A stretch of DNA of 64,000 bases, taken from positions 197,200,143-197,264,142 of the forward strand of contig NC_071387.1 of NCBI RefSeq assembly GCF_022682495.2. The letters are read 5' to 3'. The notes under the pieces are model-generated. The model was given only the letters and a program-made list of their open reading frames with translations, did no database searches and was not told the origin of the DNA. Shown here one piece after another: positions 23,601 to 34,858 of this stretch (positions are counted from its first letter, which is position 1; each line of letters opens with the position of its first letter). The stretch comes from Desmodus rotundus (taxonomy: Eukaryota > Chordata > Mammalia > Chiroptera > Phyllostomidae). The translations under genes were made by a program, and so were the position numbers.

Positions 23601-24128
23601 CTTATCAAACGAGAAGCTTGGTGCAGCGCTATAACTGGAGGACTGTGTCATAAACTCCAGATATGTTGGATTAGAAATATGTTTGAGAACTGTTATTATG
23701 TTGATACTTGGCAAATTACTGGAGATGAATATGTATTACTTGATGGTAGGATGACATCTAACTCGTTTGTCTGTTCACATTGCCCACCTTGCTCCCTGGA
23801 ACACAAGGTTGTCAAGAAATGATTGCCGGGTGGGAGAGGGTGCAGCGGAGTGGTTTTCTCAGAGTACAGTCATAGTAATGCCAGGTCTGGACAGTTGCTA
23901 CAAAGCTGCCCAGTCCCATGTCAAAATTTTGATTTCCAAGTAAACATCTGAAAGAAAATTTCATTTGTAGATTTTAAAAATCATATGTTACAAATCATAG
24001 ATCAAACAATTGAGAAGACTATAATGATTGAATTATAGTCTTCTTGTGGGGAAATCAAAAAGAGAAGGAAAAAATAGAAAAAAATATATGAAATGGGAAA
24101 AATAACATGTGAATTCTTCCTGTGCATT
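23601..24128. other. Unique DNA with a small perfect hairpin
   Basis: At 24013-24025 agaagactataat is followed, after the six-base loop gattga, by its exact reverse complement attatagtcttct (24032-24044). No gene is supported. An 82-codon plus-strand frame (23574-23822) has no known domain. Confidence 0.5.
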
Positions 24129-24129
24129 A

Positions 24130-24292
24130 AGGTGCTTTGTATTGCTTATTGCAAATAATATCTTAACCATGTTATGGTGGATAAAAATATTTCCATTTCA
24201 TAGAGAAAAAAACCAAATACCAGAGTGGCTAAATAATTCACTCAATTTCAAATAACCAGTAAGAGGCTGAGACAAAGATCAAAAATGTGTCC
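24130..24292 (-). mobile_element. MIR: MIR SINE (reversed)
   Basis: 'tttccatttcatagagaaaa', then 'aaaccaaataccagagtggc' and 'taaataattcactcaatttc' with 'aaataaccagtaagaggctg' follow the reversed MIR order (cattttacagatgaggaaac, then ttgcccaaggtcac and agctagtaagtggc). Confidence 0.65.
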
Positions 24293-25590
24293 ATGTCCTG
24301 GAGGCAAAGACCACCAGGAGCACACCTCTCGTTGAGATAGGTTTGATTTAATCCTTTTTTGCATTGGGAATCATAGGCTGTCTCAGTAGGAGCCAAAAAA
24401 TAACCTATTATGAGGTGTTGTCTTTGATTTGGTAATTTGGGGGAGGGTCTAGAAAATAGAGGGTTACACGAGATTGCATGGAACTTCTCTGAGTGGGTAT
24501 CTCAGCAAGCCTTATTGATGCGGGGGTTGGGGGGAGACGAGAATGAAGACAAAGCTGTAACTGATAAAGAAGTAGCAGTCACGCATTTTGGATGAGTAAG
24601 GGGGTTTTCAATATTTTGTAGGTGGCATAATGACATTGTTTTTGCCTGTGCTTGGACAGAATTACGAAGTGGCCCGGCTTTATCCCACTTTATCATGATC
24701 TCAAAGTAACCTTGTCTGAGGTTGGTATTCTGTGAGATTGTTTATGTCTAGTTGGAGAAAAACATAACTTGGCTTGACTGCCAGGCAGGCTGCCCCTTTT
24801 GTTTTTCCCGTAAGAACTCAGAGGACCATGTTTCTTTGAGCCATGCTGTGTAATGAACATGGTAAGAAACCTGAAGAGTGATTTTTGCATGTCCGTTTTC
24901 CACCACTCTACCACCTACTTAAGAGCCACACATTGAGTTACTATCAGAGAATAAAATGTTCTATTCCTATATCCCTCCAAGAAGAAACATATACTCTGAA
25001 CCAAACTTAAAGAACATACAAATCTAAACCAAAAAGATATTTATAAATTACTTTTTCAGTGAAAGACATTGCCATTTACCACAGAACAAAAGGAACCTTG
25101 TAAAACAATGTAAGAGTAGCATTTGACAAAAGCTGTCTACTTAGGTGCTGAACTTTTCTGCCTTCCCTCCTTTTAAAATTCTAGAACACATGCTAAAAGA
25201 ATAAAAGGTGACTTGGATGGCTGTAAAATTAAATAATTCAAAGGATGAGGGTGAAAAGCAATGATCTGTTTCTCCCTCTGATGGAAAACAGCCTTCGCGC
25301 TTCATTAGCACACAGGCAGCTGTCACTTATCCCTGATGGAAGCCAGAGGACACAGTCCTGGAAACAGTACATCTAGTTAAATACAGAGAGATAAATCTTG
25401 AGGGTACAGTTTAGAGAAAAACAAGTTACTGCACAAATTATCTCATGAAATATCTATGAAGTTAACTGGCAAAATTTGATGAAATCTTAAAGAATGTATT
25501 CCTTTCTAAAGCAGTCTATCAATTAAGAGTATTTCTAGCCGATACTATTGGATGTTTGGGAATATAAATGCAATAGTATTTATATAGTGA
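24293..25590. other. Unique or unclassified DNA
   Basis: The G-rich part at about 24340-24900 may be an old LTR-like repeat, but I found no clear ends. Nothing coding is supported. Confidence 0.35.
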
Positions 25591-25594
25591 TTCT

Positions 25595-25800
25595 GTGTTG
25601 TATTGAATTCTGATTCTGCTGTCAATTAGCTGTGTGAAGTGATCAAATAACTTTTCTGAGACTCCATTTGGTTTTGGATAATAAAAATACCTGCCTAGCC
25701 ATCCCCACAGGGCTTACTGAAAATCAAACAAAAAAATGTACACCTTAGGACTTTGTAAACTGGAAAGCGCCATGCATGTGTAAATGACCGTTATCTAAGA
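25595..25800 (+). mobile_element. MIR: MIR SINE
   Basis: Forward MIR order: 'tgattctgctgtcaattagc', 'tgtgtgaagtgatcaaataa', 'cttttctgagactccatttg', 'ccccacagggcttactgaaa' and 'actggaaagcgccatgcatg'. Non-coding relic. Confidence 0.75.
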
Positions 25801-25870
25801 TACAGCATACCAAATGAGTACAAAAGTAATCAATTCATTCATTCACAAATAAAGGCTGTTATACTTTACA

Positions 25871-26433
25871 AGAGGGGATCCAAAAATGTGTAATTTATTT
25901 ATTAAAATATTGTGTATTTATTCTTACATGTTTAAACTTCATTCACTTTCAAAGTGCTCCCCATTTGATGCAATACACCTATTGAGATTTTTTTCCACTG
26001 CTCAGAACAATTTTTGAACTTGTCAATTTTGAGGCCTTTTAGTGCTTCTGCTGTTTCTTTGTTTCATCTCTTCCATATCAGCAAAACATTTCCCTTTGAG
26101 AACATTTTTCATCCAGGCAGGGAAAGAAAAAAAGTTGCTTGGTAGCAAGATCAGTTGAACAGGGTGGGTGGGGTGCGAGGGTCATGCCATTTTTGGTTAA
26201 AAACTGCTGAACACTCATTGTGGTGTGGGCACTTGCACTTGTTAACCACCCATCAGGAAATGGGCAAACTTGTTTTCAAAAAATTTTCACTAAAGCCAAA
26301 CATAGCCTCTCACAACAACACCAGCTGGTACACTGATACAGATGGGTTCCTAGAACACTCACCTAGGAGGGGAAACATATACTATAAGGGGCCCACCCCC
26401 CAGAAGATAATTCCAGTTTTGGGGGTTCCTCTT
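25871..26433 (-). mobile_element. Internally deleted mariner relic, copy 1
   Basis: 563 bp. Read on the minus strand it has a terminal repeat (aagaggaacccccaaaac) and a short 5' region. Next comes the C-terminal third of a mariner transposase, up to the 3' end with 'aataaatacacaat'. Recognisable blocks are the region after the second catalytic Asp (reversed 'gggtcatgccatttttggtt'), the stretch of the last catalytic Asp, and the C-terminal 'gtattgcatcaaatgg' segment. The N-terminal DNA-binding and first catalytic regions are missing. Frameshifts and stops make it inactive. Structure and length match copy 2 at 29380-29940, 3 kb away in the same orientation. The 98-codon plus-strand frame here is antisense. 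Confidence 0.82.
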
Positions 26434-29148
26434 TTATTTCCTTCAGTGTAAACTTATACCTTTTACTTAGTGTATGCAGTATTAAATTGTCAGTGAGTGT
26501 GAGTTCACCTGTGCAGTATATGAATCTTATATATTATTGTAAAAATTTAAACACGTGATCATTTACCTTCTAGCACAAGTGAGCATAATAAAGGTGGGTA
26601 TCTTAAATTTAAAAGATTAATAGCATTAATGAAAAAATTGATTTTATACTTTAAACCTTTGTATATTTTCATTGATTGAATTAGGTACCTAAGGATCCAG
26701 TTTATGTCTTTGGAGAGAGATTAAAATGATGAAATTATGGTACTGCTAATGTCCTAATTAATTGTTACCTTTACAAAATTTTCCCTGGACCCTGAGGATC
26801 AGCAGCAAGTAAATTCCACTGTATTTAAATGCTGAGAAATATATAATTGCACAATAAAAACTTGACTTTTCACATTTTATTTTTTCTGATTAATATCATA
26901 ACACTACTGCATTTACTTTAATTTTTAGTATTTCTGGAGACAAAAAAAGCATATCAGTGAAAGAAAAATAATTAGACTTTGAGATGCCTGATGATAAATG
27001 TCCACACTCTTGGGAAAAGCAAGAGGCTTTGTTCACAGGGCATCTCTGGTTTCAGCACGCTAACTTTTTGCAAGTTATGAAGCAAGTGTTCTCTCTGTTA
27101 TGACAAAACTTTTAACAACAATGTACTAGGACCAGTTGGGCAAAGATTTTCATCTGTTCCTTTTATCAAGTCCAAGGCAAGTGCAGATTGGAATAGATAG
27201 TTTAAAAAAACAATTCCTCACAGAAAGATGTCAATAAATTTATTTGTGACAAACTCTCTGTCTCTACTTAGTAAAGTTAATATTAGATCTCTGGCTTTAA
27301 ATTCATAACTACTGGTCCTGCTGATACTATTCTTTGACATTAAACTGGTAAGTCTGTTATTAACTGATTCCCCATGAGTTATTTTTTGATAGGAACACTT
27401 TAAAGCAATGTCTCTATTTCTGAAATTAATACTTCAATTTTGCATATAATTCCCCAATCCCTTCAGTTACCTAAATAATTGAAGTCAAGATTACTTAATT
27501 AATCTGAGTATTGTATTCACTAACATTATGCTACTGTACTATTTGAGCTGAAAAAATATAGCTGTTGAGTCAACCTGCAGGTATAACCTTGTTCTTTTCT
27601 CTCTGATTTATATAACAGCTGCGCCCTTTAGTTCAACTTCACACAGTTCAAAGGCAAGTCTTCTACAGAGTTCACTCTTGCTGGAGGCCATTACCTAATT
27701 GGCTACCCTCCCATCCAGATCCATCAATTCTCAGACAGGTGCTTCACAGGTGAAGCAAAGTGGAGGCATGTCACTATTAACGGAAAGACTCAGGCAAATA
27801 TTATAGAGGTTGTGATCAAAAGATAAAGAAATATGCACACTGTTTTCTCGGATGTAATTCTCTGACAGACCAGAGAAGACAGGAGCAGTACAAGGGATTT
27901 CAAATGATGTCTAACACTGGATTTTTGCTGCTGTTGTTACTGCTATTGTTTGTAATAGCAGTGGTGATAGTGGTGCCAGTAAGCATCTTACCCTTAATCA
28001 CATACTAATGCATGTTTATTTATTCAACAAAGGTTAGTTGAAGATCTGCCACAGGCCAGAATCTGTGCCTTCACTACTACTTACAACATAAAGTGAGGAC
28101 ACCATTGGACCTACTAAACCACAACTACCCCAAAACACAATAACCAATTGATAATTATCGAGCGTGAAAAAAGTTTATTATTCATGCAAAACCCAGCTAT
28201 AAACACAGAGATGACTAATAAAGTAAGGTAATATCTGGAGGCTTGTAAAGGATATTGCCCCATAATATCTTTATCCTAAATTACATCCTTATCCTGATTA
28301 TGTGAATTTACAAGTGTGTGAAATTACTTATCACTGACTTGATCATTGTGATCTCAATGGTATTTATAAATAGTATAAATGAAGTGATGGATGATAACAT
28401 TTTCTATTAGACAGGCAGTAGTTATTGGGTGCTAAAGTACTTGTGGGATATGAAAATAAGTACATTCTACTTCTAGAATCAAGACACAAAGGTATTAAAA
28501 CATGAGTGAAAATTCAAAGCAGGATGCAAACCCGGAAAAAGCATCACAAAGAAGTGCTGCAAGGGTTGAGAGGAGAGGAAGTGATTGTGGATAAAGTTGG
28601 TCAAAGAGCTCTCAGAGGGGAGAGGGCATCACAGTGTCACAAATCCGAGGGTTACAACAGAAAAGGGAATTTATATCTCTAATCTTTACTCTCGTTTGTT
28701 TCTTTCTTTGTTTAAAGATTCTAAATCAATACCAGAAAGATCAATGTATTATAGATAGAACACCTACAATTTAAAGTAAATCATACTAAGTAAAAGGTAG
28801 TGCTTTATATTAAATCTTTGAAGCCTGGTAATAGTCATCTGAGTCTTGCCACTTATATACAACGAACCAATCATAACTTTTCCATGAGAACATATGTATT
28901 CATTCAATGACTGAAAAACATCTGTTAATTAAAATATGTTAATTTCAATCATTATGTTGATGAACCGGCCTGCCTTGGTTAGTAAAATTACATGACCCTT
29001 CCCAGATATTTTTCAATAAATAAGAACAACACATAATATAATAATCAACAAATACTTTTATTTAAAATTCATTAAGTGGTTTTTTTTTAAACGAGTAGGT
29101 ATTCCTGATGAAAAGAAAATAAACACTGGTTTGGAAGCAAAAGCAGCA
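26434..29148. other. A+T-rich unique DNA, nothing firm
   Basis: No supported gene. The block at about 27400-27560 ('tttgcatataattccc', then 'ttacttaattaatctgag') has the look of conserved regulatory DNA with octamer-like and homeodomain-like motifs. A short trinucleotide-rich run (tgctgctgttgttactgcta) occurs near 27929. Confidence 0.4.
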
Positions 29149-29149
29149 G

Positions 29150-29372
29150 TTCCTAAGATGTAGAGTAAGACATATCTTAAGAGGAGCTATTTAGTAAAGA
29201 TACAAAGGATGAGGGCACAATTTGAAAAGGGAAGAAGAGATTGCGTATGCAAAGACCCTAAGTATGGGATTATGCAAAAACCCTGCAAGAGAAATTGATT
29301 TTGCAAAAGCCGTGAAACCATATAAGCCTTGGTGTTGTAGATCAGAAGTGAAGTTGTAACAGGAAATGAATA
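29150..29372 (-). mobile_element. L2: LINE-2 fragment (reversed)
   Basis: 'attgcgtatgcaaagaccct' then 'aagtatgggattatgc' matches the reversed L2 phrase 'agtgcaaaggccctgaggc'. The purine-rich flanks fit too. The mariner copy at 29380 follows at once and may have inserted into it. Confidence 0.5.
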
Positions 29373-29379
29373 CACCGTA

Positions 29380-29940
29380 TGAGGGTGCACCCAAAAAAGA
29401 CAAAGTTTATAAAAACTTGTGTTTTTATTCTTACATGTTTAAAGTTCAGTCACCTTCAAAGTATTCTCTGTTTGATGCAATACACATACCAAGACTTTTT
29501 TCCACTGTTCAAACAGTTTTGAACTCATCAATTTTGACGCCTTTTAGTGCTTCTGCCATTTTTTTTTCACCTCTTCCACATCAGCAAAACATTTCCCTTC
29601 GAGGAATTTTGTCATCCAGGGAAACAAAAAAAAAGTTTCTTGGGAGCAAGATCAAGTGACTAGGGAGATTGGGCACAGGGGTCATGCCATTTTTGGTCAA
29701 CAGCTGCTGAACTCCCAGTGTGGTGTGGGCAGGTGCATCGTGAATCACCCATCATGAAATGGGCAAGGTGCTGAAGGAGTCTTCAAAGAAAGTTCACTGA
29801 AGCCAAACAGAGCCTCTCACAACAAGCTAGCTGGTACACTGATACAGATGGGTTTCTAGAACACTCACCTAGCAAGAACACCCTGCACTGTAAAGGGCCT
29901 GCCCTCTAGAAGACAATTCTGGTTTTCAGGGGCCCCCTCA
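29380..29940 (-). mobile_element. Internally deleted mariner relic, copy 2
   Basis: 561 bp. The left end, tgagggtgcacccaaaaaag, and the right end, which reads tgagggggcccctgaaaacc on the minus strand, are imperfect terminal inverted repeats. A TA dinucleotide sits before the left end. On the minus strand the C-terminal transposase region is recognisable. The 'tgggtgattcacgatgcacc' block is the second catalytic Asp region, with one codon lost. 'cttgatcttgctccc' carries the third Asp (Leu-Asp-Leu-Ala-Pro). The C-terminus follows. The N-terminal half is absent. The frame is broken, so it is a dead, non-autonomous element. It shares the deletion structure of copy 1. Confidence 0.87.
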
Positions 29941-29964
29941 TTCTTACATAAAGCTACCCATATT

Positions 29965-30286
29965 ACCCATATTTTGCCATATATAATGCACACTCTTTGT
30001 CCAAATTTTTTAGGGCAAAATGAGGATGCACATTATACATGGGTAGTACTAATTGCATATCTAGATAAATGTTTTTAATTCTTTTATTTATGCTTATGCT
30101 TTAAGGGTGTAACTCTAGAAAACAATGATATCAATATGTAAAATAAAACCCTGGAATATGATAATTGATTTTGTTTCTAAATATAAATAAATTTAAAAAT
30201 TCAATTAAAAATTAAAATGAAAGATTTTTTTCCTGAAAGTTTGGGCCAAAAACATGGGTGCCTATTATACATGACAAAACACAGTA
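29965..30286. mobile_element. A+T-rich TIR DNA element (MITE), family not assigned
   Basis: The left end (tattttgccatatataatgc) and the reverse complement of the right end (tgttttgtcatgtataatag) are matching inverted repeats. Both continue into a 'gcac' motif followed by a 'ccaaa' or 'ccc' stretch. The interior is about 80% A+T and non-coding. This suggests a non-autonomous cut-and-paste transposon of about 320 bp. The target duplication is not clear, so I do not assign a superfamily. It lies 24 bp from mariner copy 2. Confidence 0.65.
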
Positions 30287-30404
30287 ATCTTAGTAAATGT
30301 TAAACACGGTTTGTTACTCTAACCTGATTTTTTTCTCTCAAAATTAAACTTTGCATGTTAAAGGATTCTTAGTTACTTTACTAGAATCAGCATTTTCAGT
30401 TTCT

Positions 30405-30765
30405 GTGTGAACCTAAGGAGCAGACTGACCCCAAAGCCCCTAGACACAGGAATTCAACCAGATGGCCACTTCAAGGACACTGATGGTTAAAATCCACATT
30501 GGGACCAGCAAGGACACTGCCTGCATGTCCACAGCCCCTCCCCCTGATCTCTCTGTTCTGCTTTCCCTCTCCCTTTTTATAAAAACTCCTGTCTGTAGTA
30601 AGATGTTAGGATGGGCTTGGGATGAGAGCCCCCCCATCTTCTCAGGTGGCCAGCATTTGAATAAACCTCTTTCCTTCTCACCAGCACCTGTCATGCAAGT
30701 TTGGCTTTTGTGTGGCAGGCCTTGGAACCTGGGTTTGGTTTCAAAGCCAGTACAGTTGAAAGGGC
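30405..30765 (+). mobile_element. Solo LTR or LTR fragment of an endogenous retrovirus
   Basis: The arrangement is that of a retroviral LTR: a C-rich U3 end, a TATA box (tttataaaaa, 30576-30585), an R region, and a polyadenylation signal (aataaa, 30660-30665) about 80 bp downstream. A U5-like pyrimidine/T-rich stretch follows (ctctttccttctcaccagca, then ttggcttttgtgtggcaggc). The style resembles class I (gammaretrovirus-like) LTRs. I see no matching internal gag, pol or env. The ends and a target duplication are not secure. The frame at 30462-30779 is not viral coding sequence. Confidence 0.6.
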
Positions 30766-30859
30766 GAATCAGAAAGTGAGAGTTGATATTGGCAGGGGCT
30801 CATCAGTTTCTATAATTATACGTGCACATGCAGTTGGAGGTGCTTGGAATTAAGGATAG

Positions 30860-32560
30860 TGGCATTATCAGATATATACCATAAAAAGATTGCTCTGGTT
30901 GGAGAGGAGCAATAAAAAAAAGAATGCAAGCTAGAGGCTGCTACAGTCATTGAAGCAAGAAGGGATGATGTCTTTCAAGGTACTATTAGAAGTCAAATCT
31001 ACAGGACTGGCACCTGGATTGAATATGAAGATTGAGAAATAGAAAGGAACCAGGGATTGAATAAATGAGAGGATAGTAGTGCCAACTATTGAGATGGGAT
31101 ATATTTAGGGAGATTCTGTTTGGGAGGAATCAAGAGCCAGCTTACACAATGTAAGTAAGTCAAGTCATTCTGCCGTGCATCTTAAATGCATGCCATGCTG
31201 CATGTCAATTATGTCTCAATGAAACTAACAGAAGAACAGAAAGAGCTGGCGTTTAGCTTTTGAGCATATTACATCTGACGTGCCTCTAAGACACAAGACT
31301 GCAGACCTGCCTAAGCTTAGAAGAGAAATTTTGACCAGAGTCGTATAAATTGGATGTTCTGTGTGTCTGTGTGTGTGTAATTTAAATAGTACTGATATTT
31401 TGAGAACTAGATCACAACTTGTAGGTATAGAGTTTAGACAGAAAATAGAAGAAAAGATGAAGTAGGGCCCTGAAAAAATACTAATTTTCAGATCTACTGT
31501 AAGATAGAAGTAGCCAGCAATAATGACTACAATAAAGTGGCCAATGGGTAAGAGGAAAACTAGGAGAATACAGTGTCTTAAAATCAAGAAAGAGAAGTAT
31601 TTGAAGATGAGGAAGTGGTCAGCCAAGTCAAATGTTTGGAATGATAAATTTCAAATAAATGGCGATGTTCTGGTGAGGTAATTCCTTACCACTCAGGTGC
31701 TTGAGTGCAGGCACTGAGATCAATGACTGAGTTCATTCATGGCTGATACTTTATAGAAAGACACATTTTTTGAGAAAAATGTGAGGTTACTGGGGTATGT
31801 TTCAAGAGAATGACAGCATAATGGACCATGGACTCAGAAATGGAATTAAAGGCATGAATCGTGAGAAGGTAATGGAAATTATAATGATGAATTTTGAAAC
31901 ATAAGCTGTGCCAAAGGAGAAGAGAGAATGAGAAATAATTATAGACTAATGAGAAATTTGTGGGATCACTGGATTCGAGATCAGGACGTTCTTGAGAAAT
32001 TGTTTTAGTAAGATTATTGAGCAAGGAACATGGCAGAGAGATTTGGTCATCAGGTTGTGGTGTTTGAATTTCAGATTTTGGGGGTGAGGATGGAGGACAC
32101 AGAGATGGGTGAGTGAAAGAAAAGAAGAGAACAGTCACTAAAGAAGAGGTCATGAATTTGGAGGCCAGGATTTAGACTAGTGATTCAGAGAAAATTATGG
32201 GCGAATGAAAATACTGACAGCTGTTGGGCGGAAGTAGAAAGATTTGATTCAGAGCCTAAGGTCTTCAAGGAATAATGGTGATTTCTAGAATATTTGGAGA
32301 TAAAAGAAGTGCATAAGGGATAAAACAATGGCAAAAGCCTCAAAGGGGCATGAATTTTGCAAGAAAGAGAAGAAATGGGGAGCTGAGAAAACACAGCTTT
32401 CCCCCATAGCTGTGAGGTGAGTGAGATTTGAGAGAAAATGACAGTGTCCACCAGAGACGGAAGCTGGGGAGGAAGTTTCCTCGTGGGATCGCCCAGTTTC
32501 CTTAAAGGCCAGGATGTTGACAAGCTTCTGGGACAAGGTTAAAATTATAAGAGACTTCGC
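30860..32560 (-). mobile_element. L2: Long LINE-2 copy (ORF2 reverse-transcriptase region, reversed)
   Basis: About 1.7 kb of L2 in minus orientation, one of the longest in the window. Reversed phrases include 'gattgctctggttggagagg', 'gaggctgctacagtcattga', 'ttgagcatattacatctgac' and 'gtgcctctaagaca', which keep the family order. Minus-strand frames at 31225-31626, 31737-32153 and 32185-32523 are broken pieces of the L2/CR1-type reverse transcriptase, translated with several frameshifts. No intact YADD-type active-site context survives. The copy is interrupted by an L1 3' end at about 31150-31232. Confidence 0.78.
31150..31232 (+). mobile_element. L1: L1 3' end nested in LINE-2
   Basis: 'gtgcatcttaaatgcatgcc', then 'atgctgcatgtcaattatgt' and 'ctcaatgaaact' matches a common L1 3' terminus (ctgtatgtcaattatatctc, then aataaaact). 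L2 sequence resumes just after it, so this is a later insertion. Confidence 0.55.
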
Positions 32561-32903
32561 TGATTACAGAATAAAAGACAGTCAAATATCAAAATGATTT
32601 AATACAATGTATTACTAGTTATAAATACATGGAGGAAAAAATAAAATTAAGAGGTTATTTTTTTTAATAATAGCACTTAAGAAGAAAATGATGTGTTTAT
32701 TTTTAATAACTGAATTCTCTAATACTGATATATCAAGTTTAGTTTTCTTTTCATGCTTAAGAAAACTTTGCTCTCATTTATGTCACTCATAAATTTGAAA
32801 AACCTAAATAAATATTTAAAATTTTCAGTTTGTATTTTTGAGAAATTACTTGAAAATTAGATATCAAAATCTCTTAGATGCATTCTCTTATTCAAAAAGG
32901 AAT
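32561..32903. other. A+T-rich DNA between two L2 copies
   Basis: No supported feature. Confidence 0.45.
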
Positions 32904-32904
32904 T

Positions 32905-33870
32905 CAAAGACACATCAATAGTCTACTATATTCTAGGCACTTCTCTAGATCTTACATATCTTGAAATATGTAAGTAAGTAACACAGAAAGACATCCCTAT
33001 GTTCATGGAGCTAACATCCTACTGAGAAGAAACAGGTTACATAGATATTTATAATTCCACAACTATAAATACATAAACAATGTGGTGTATCTTAAAAGAA
33101 ACTAAGTGCTGTTGAAAAATAAAAAGGAAAGTAAGTAATGGGGACCCAGATTACTAGGATAAGTGATTGCAAACTTAAATTTTGTGTTTTGAGTGGGCTT
33201 CCATGACAAGGTGATATTTGAGCAAAGACCCGAAGAAGTGAGAAAACTGCATGTAAGAGAGGAGCAGTCCAGGTGGGGGGAAAAGCCAGGAGGAAGCGAG
33301 TGTGGCTGCCGTGCTGCAGTGAGTGAGGGGCCGGTGGGCCGGCAGAATGAATGACATTCGACAGAAGATGCAGCAAGAGAGGTAACAGGGACAACATCAT
33401 GTTAAGCCCTGTACTCCTGCATCAGGACTCTGCCTTTTACTCTAAATAGAATGGAAGGTTTTGAGTAGACCAGTGAAATGATTTGGCTGGGCGTTATATT
33501 GAAATTACATTATGGAGAGTCAAGGGTAGAGGAAGAGAAACCAGAAGGCAATGGTGGGAAGCCAGAGACATGATGGTGCTTTTAACAAGAACAGTGGTAT
33601 TGGATGGAGTGACAAGTGGTCGTGTTCCAGATTTACTTGGAAGGTACCAGCAGTTCCCTGATGGATTTCATGTGGGAGTTAGGAGCAGAAAGGAGTAAAG
33701 GATGACTCCGAGGGTTTTCACCTGAGCAATGGAAAGAGTGGAGATGCCATCGAGTGCAGATAGAAAAGGTTTGGGCGTGGAGAAGATTGAGGGTTTTGAA
33801 TTACACATGTTGAGTCTCCTCTGCGTATTAGACATCCAGATGTAGAAAATGCACAAATACTTTTTTATTT
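32905..33870 (-). mobile_element. L2: LINE-2 3' kilobase (reversed)
   Basis: Starts at the reversed L2 terminus (tctactatattctaggcact), then 'gttcatggagctaacatcct', 'ggtgatatttgagcaaagac', 'ctgccttttactctaaatag', 'gcagaaaggagtaaaggatg' and 'gcgtattagacatccagatg'. These are the L2 landmarks in exact reverse order. The minus-strand frame at 33668-33925 contains a well-preserved stretch of the L2 ORF2 C-terminal domain (Ala-Gln-Val-Lys-Thr-Leu-Gly-Val-Ile-Leu). It is 3'-complete, 5'-truncated and inactive. Confidence 0.88.
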
Positions 33871-33962
33871 TTGTTTTAATTGATTGAACCTCTACTGCTC
33901 TTAAACAAGAAGACACAATGAACATAAAAGAAAGTTGGAGGAAATCACACTCTTCTTTAATG

Positions 33963-34170
33963 CAGAAGTCAGCAAGCTTCTTCTGTGAAAGGCCTGATAG
34001 TAAATATTTTAATGAGACTTATAGTTTCCTTCAGAACTACTCTGTCAGTACATAGTGCAAAAGCAACCATTGATAATACATAAGCAAATGACTGAGACTA
34101 ATAAAACTTTATGCACAGAAATAAGCAGTTGGTCAGATTTGACCTATAGTTTATAGTTTGTTGATTTCTT
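33963..34170. mobile_element. hAT-Charlie non-autonomous element with perfect 8-bp target duplication
   Basis: 208 bp. The left end cagaagtcagcaagcttctt and the reversed right end aagaaatcaacaaactat are hAT-type inverted repeats. The interior phrases 'aggcctgatagtaaatattt' and 'taataaaactttatgcacag' are those of a common mammalian Charlie-group MITE. The octamer ctttaatg flanks it exactly on both sides (33955-33962 and 34171-34178), the duplication length expected of hAT transposases. Confidence 0.88.
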
Positions 34171-34535
34171 CTTTAATGGAAATGTAAGAGAAAAATGTTG
34201 AGCCCCAAACTATATAATTTAATTGCCCTAGATTGTGGATGTGTAACCTTAGTGGTACCCAAAACTACCGTAAGCGGTACATAGACATGGCATTAAACAA
34301 CTTTTAAATAACAAAGTTTTGTGTTTATTTGTTAGTATCAATTCATTGATTATATCACTTGAAAAGTCTCCGTTTGGTGCAGATATGACTTTGGCAACAG
34401 CTGAATGCTTTATAATCTTTCAGTATAATATGCATGAAAAAGTGTTTAGCTTCAAACATTTCTTCAAGTTAGAAATGTAGCCAGATTCCAATAATATTAT
34501 TGAGTTTTATCAAAGCTATTTACAGGTTAAGAGTA

Positions 34536-34858
34536 TAGTTGTCCCTTGAACAATGTGGGGTAGGGGCACTGACCCTCACACAGTCGAAAATCCACATATA
34601 ATTCTGACTCTCCAAAAACTTAACTACTAATAGCCTACTGTTGATTGAAAGCCTTACCAATAACATAATCAGTTAATACGTATTTTGTATGTTTATGTAT
34701 ATTGTATACTATATTCTTACAACAAAGTAAGCTTGAGAGGAGGAAATGTTATTAAAATATCGTAAGACAGAGAAACTACATTTACAGTATTTATTGAAAA
34801 ATATCAGTGAATAAGAGGACCTGTGTAGTTCAAACCTGTGTTGCTGAAGGATCAACTG
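34536..34858. mobile_element. Tigger-like (pogo) non-autonomous element
   Basis: The left end tagttgtcccttgaacaatg and the reversed right end cagttgatccttcagcaaca are inverted repeats, with TA at both flanks (34534-34535 and 34859-34860). Interior phrases such as 'taatagcctactgttgattg' and 'gtatactatattcttacaac' match a common mammalian TcMar-Tigger MITE. About 320 bp with no transposase. Confidence 0.85.

Noticed and set aside
26155..26451. 98-codon plus-strand frame
   Set aside because: Antisense of the mariner transposase remnant.
31225..32523. Three minus-strand frames of 112-138 codons as host genes
   Set aside because: They lie in a long LINE-2 copy and translate its decayed reverse-transcriptase ORF with several frameshifts.
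33668..33925. 85-codon minus-strand frame as a gene
   Set aside because: It contains a recognisable stretch of the LINE-2 ORF2 C-terminal region and sits in an L2 copy with clear landmarks.
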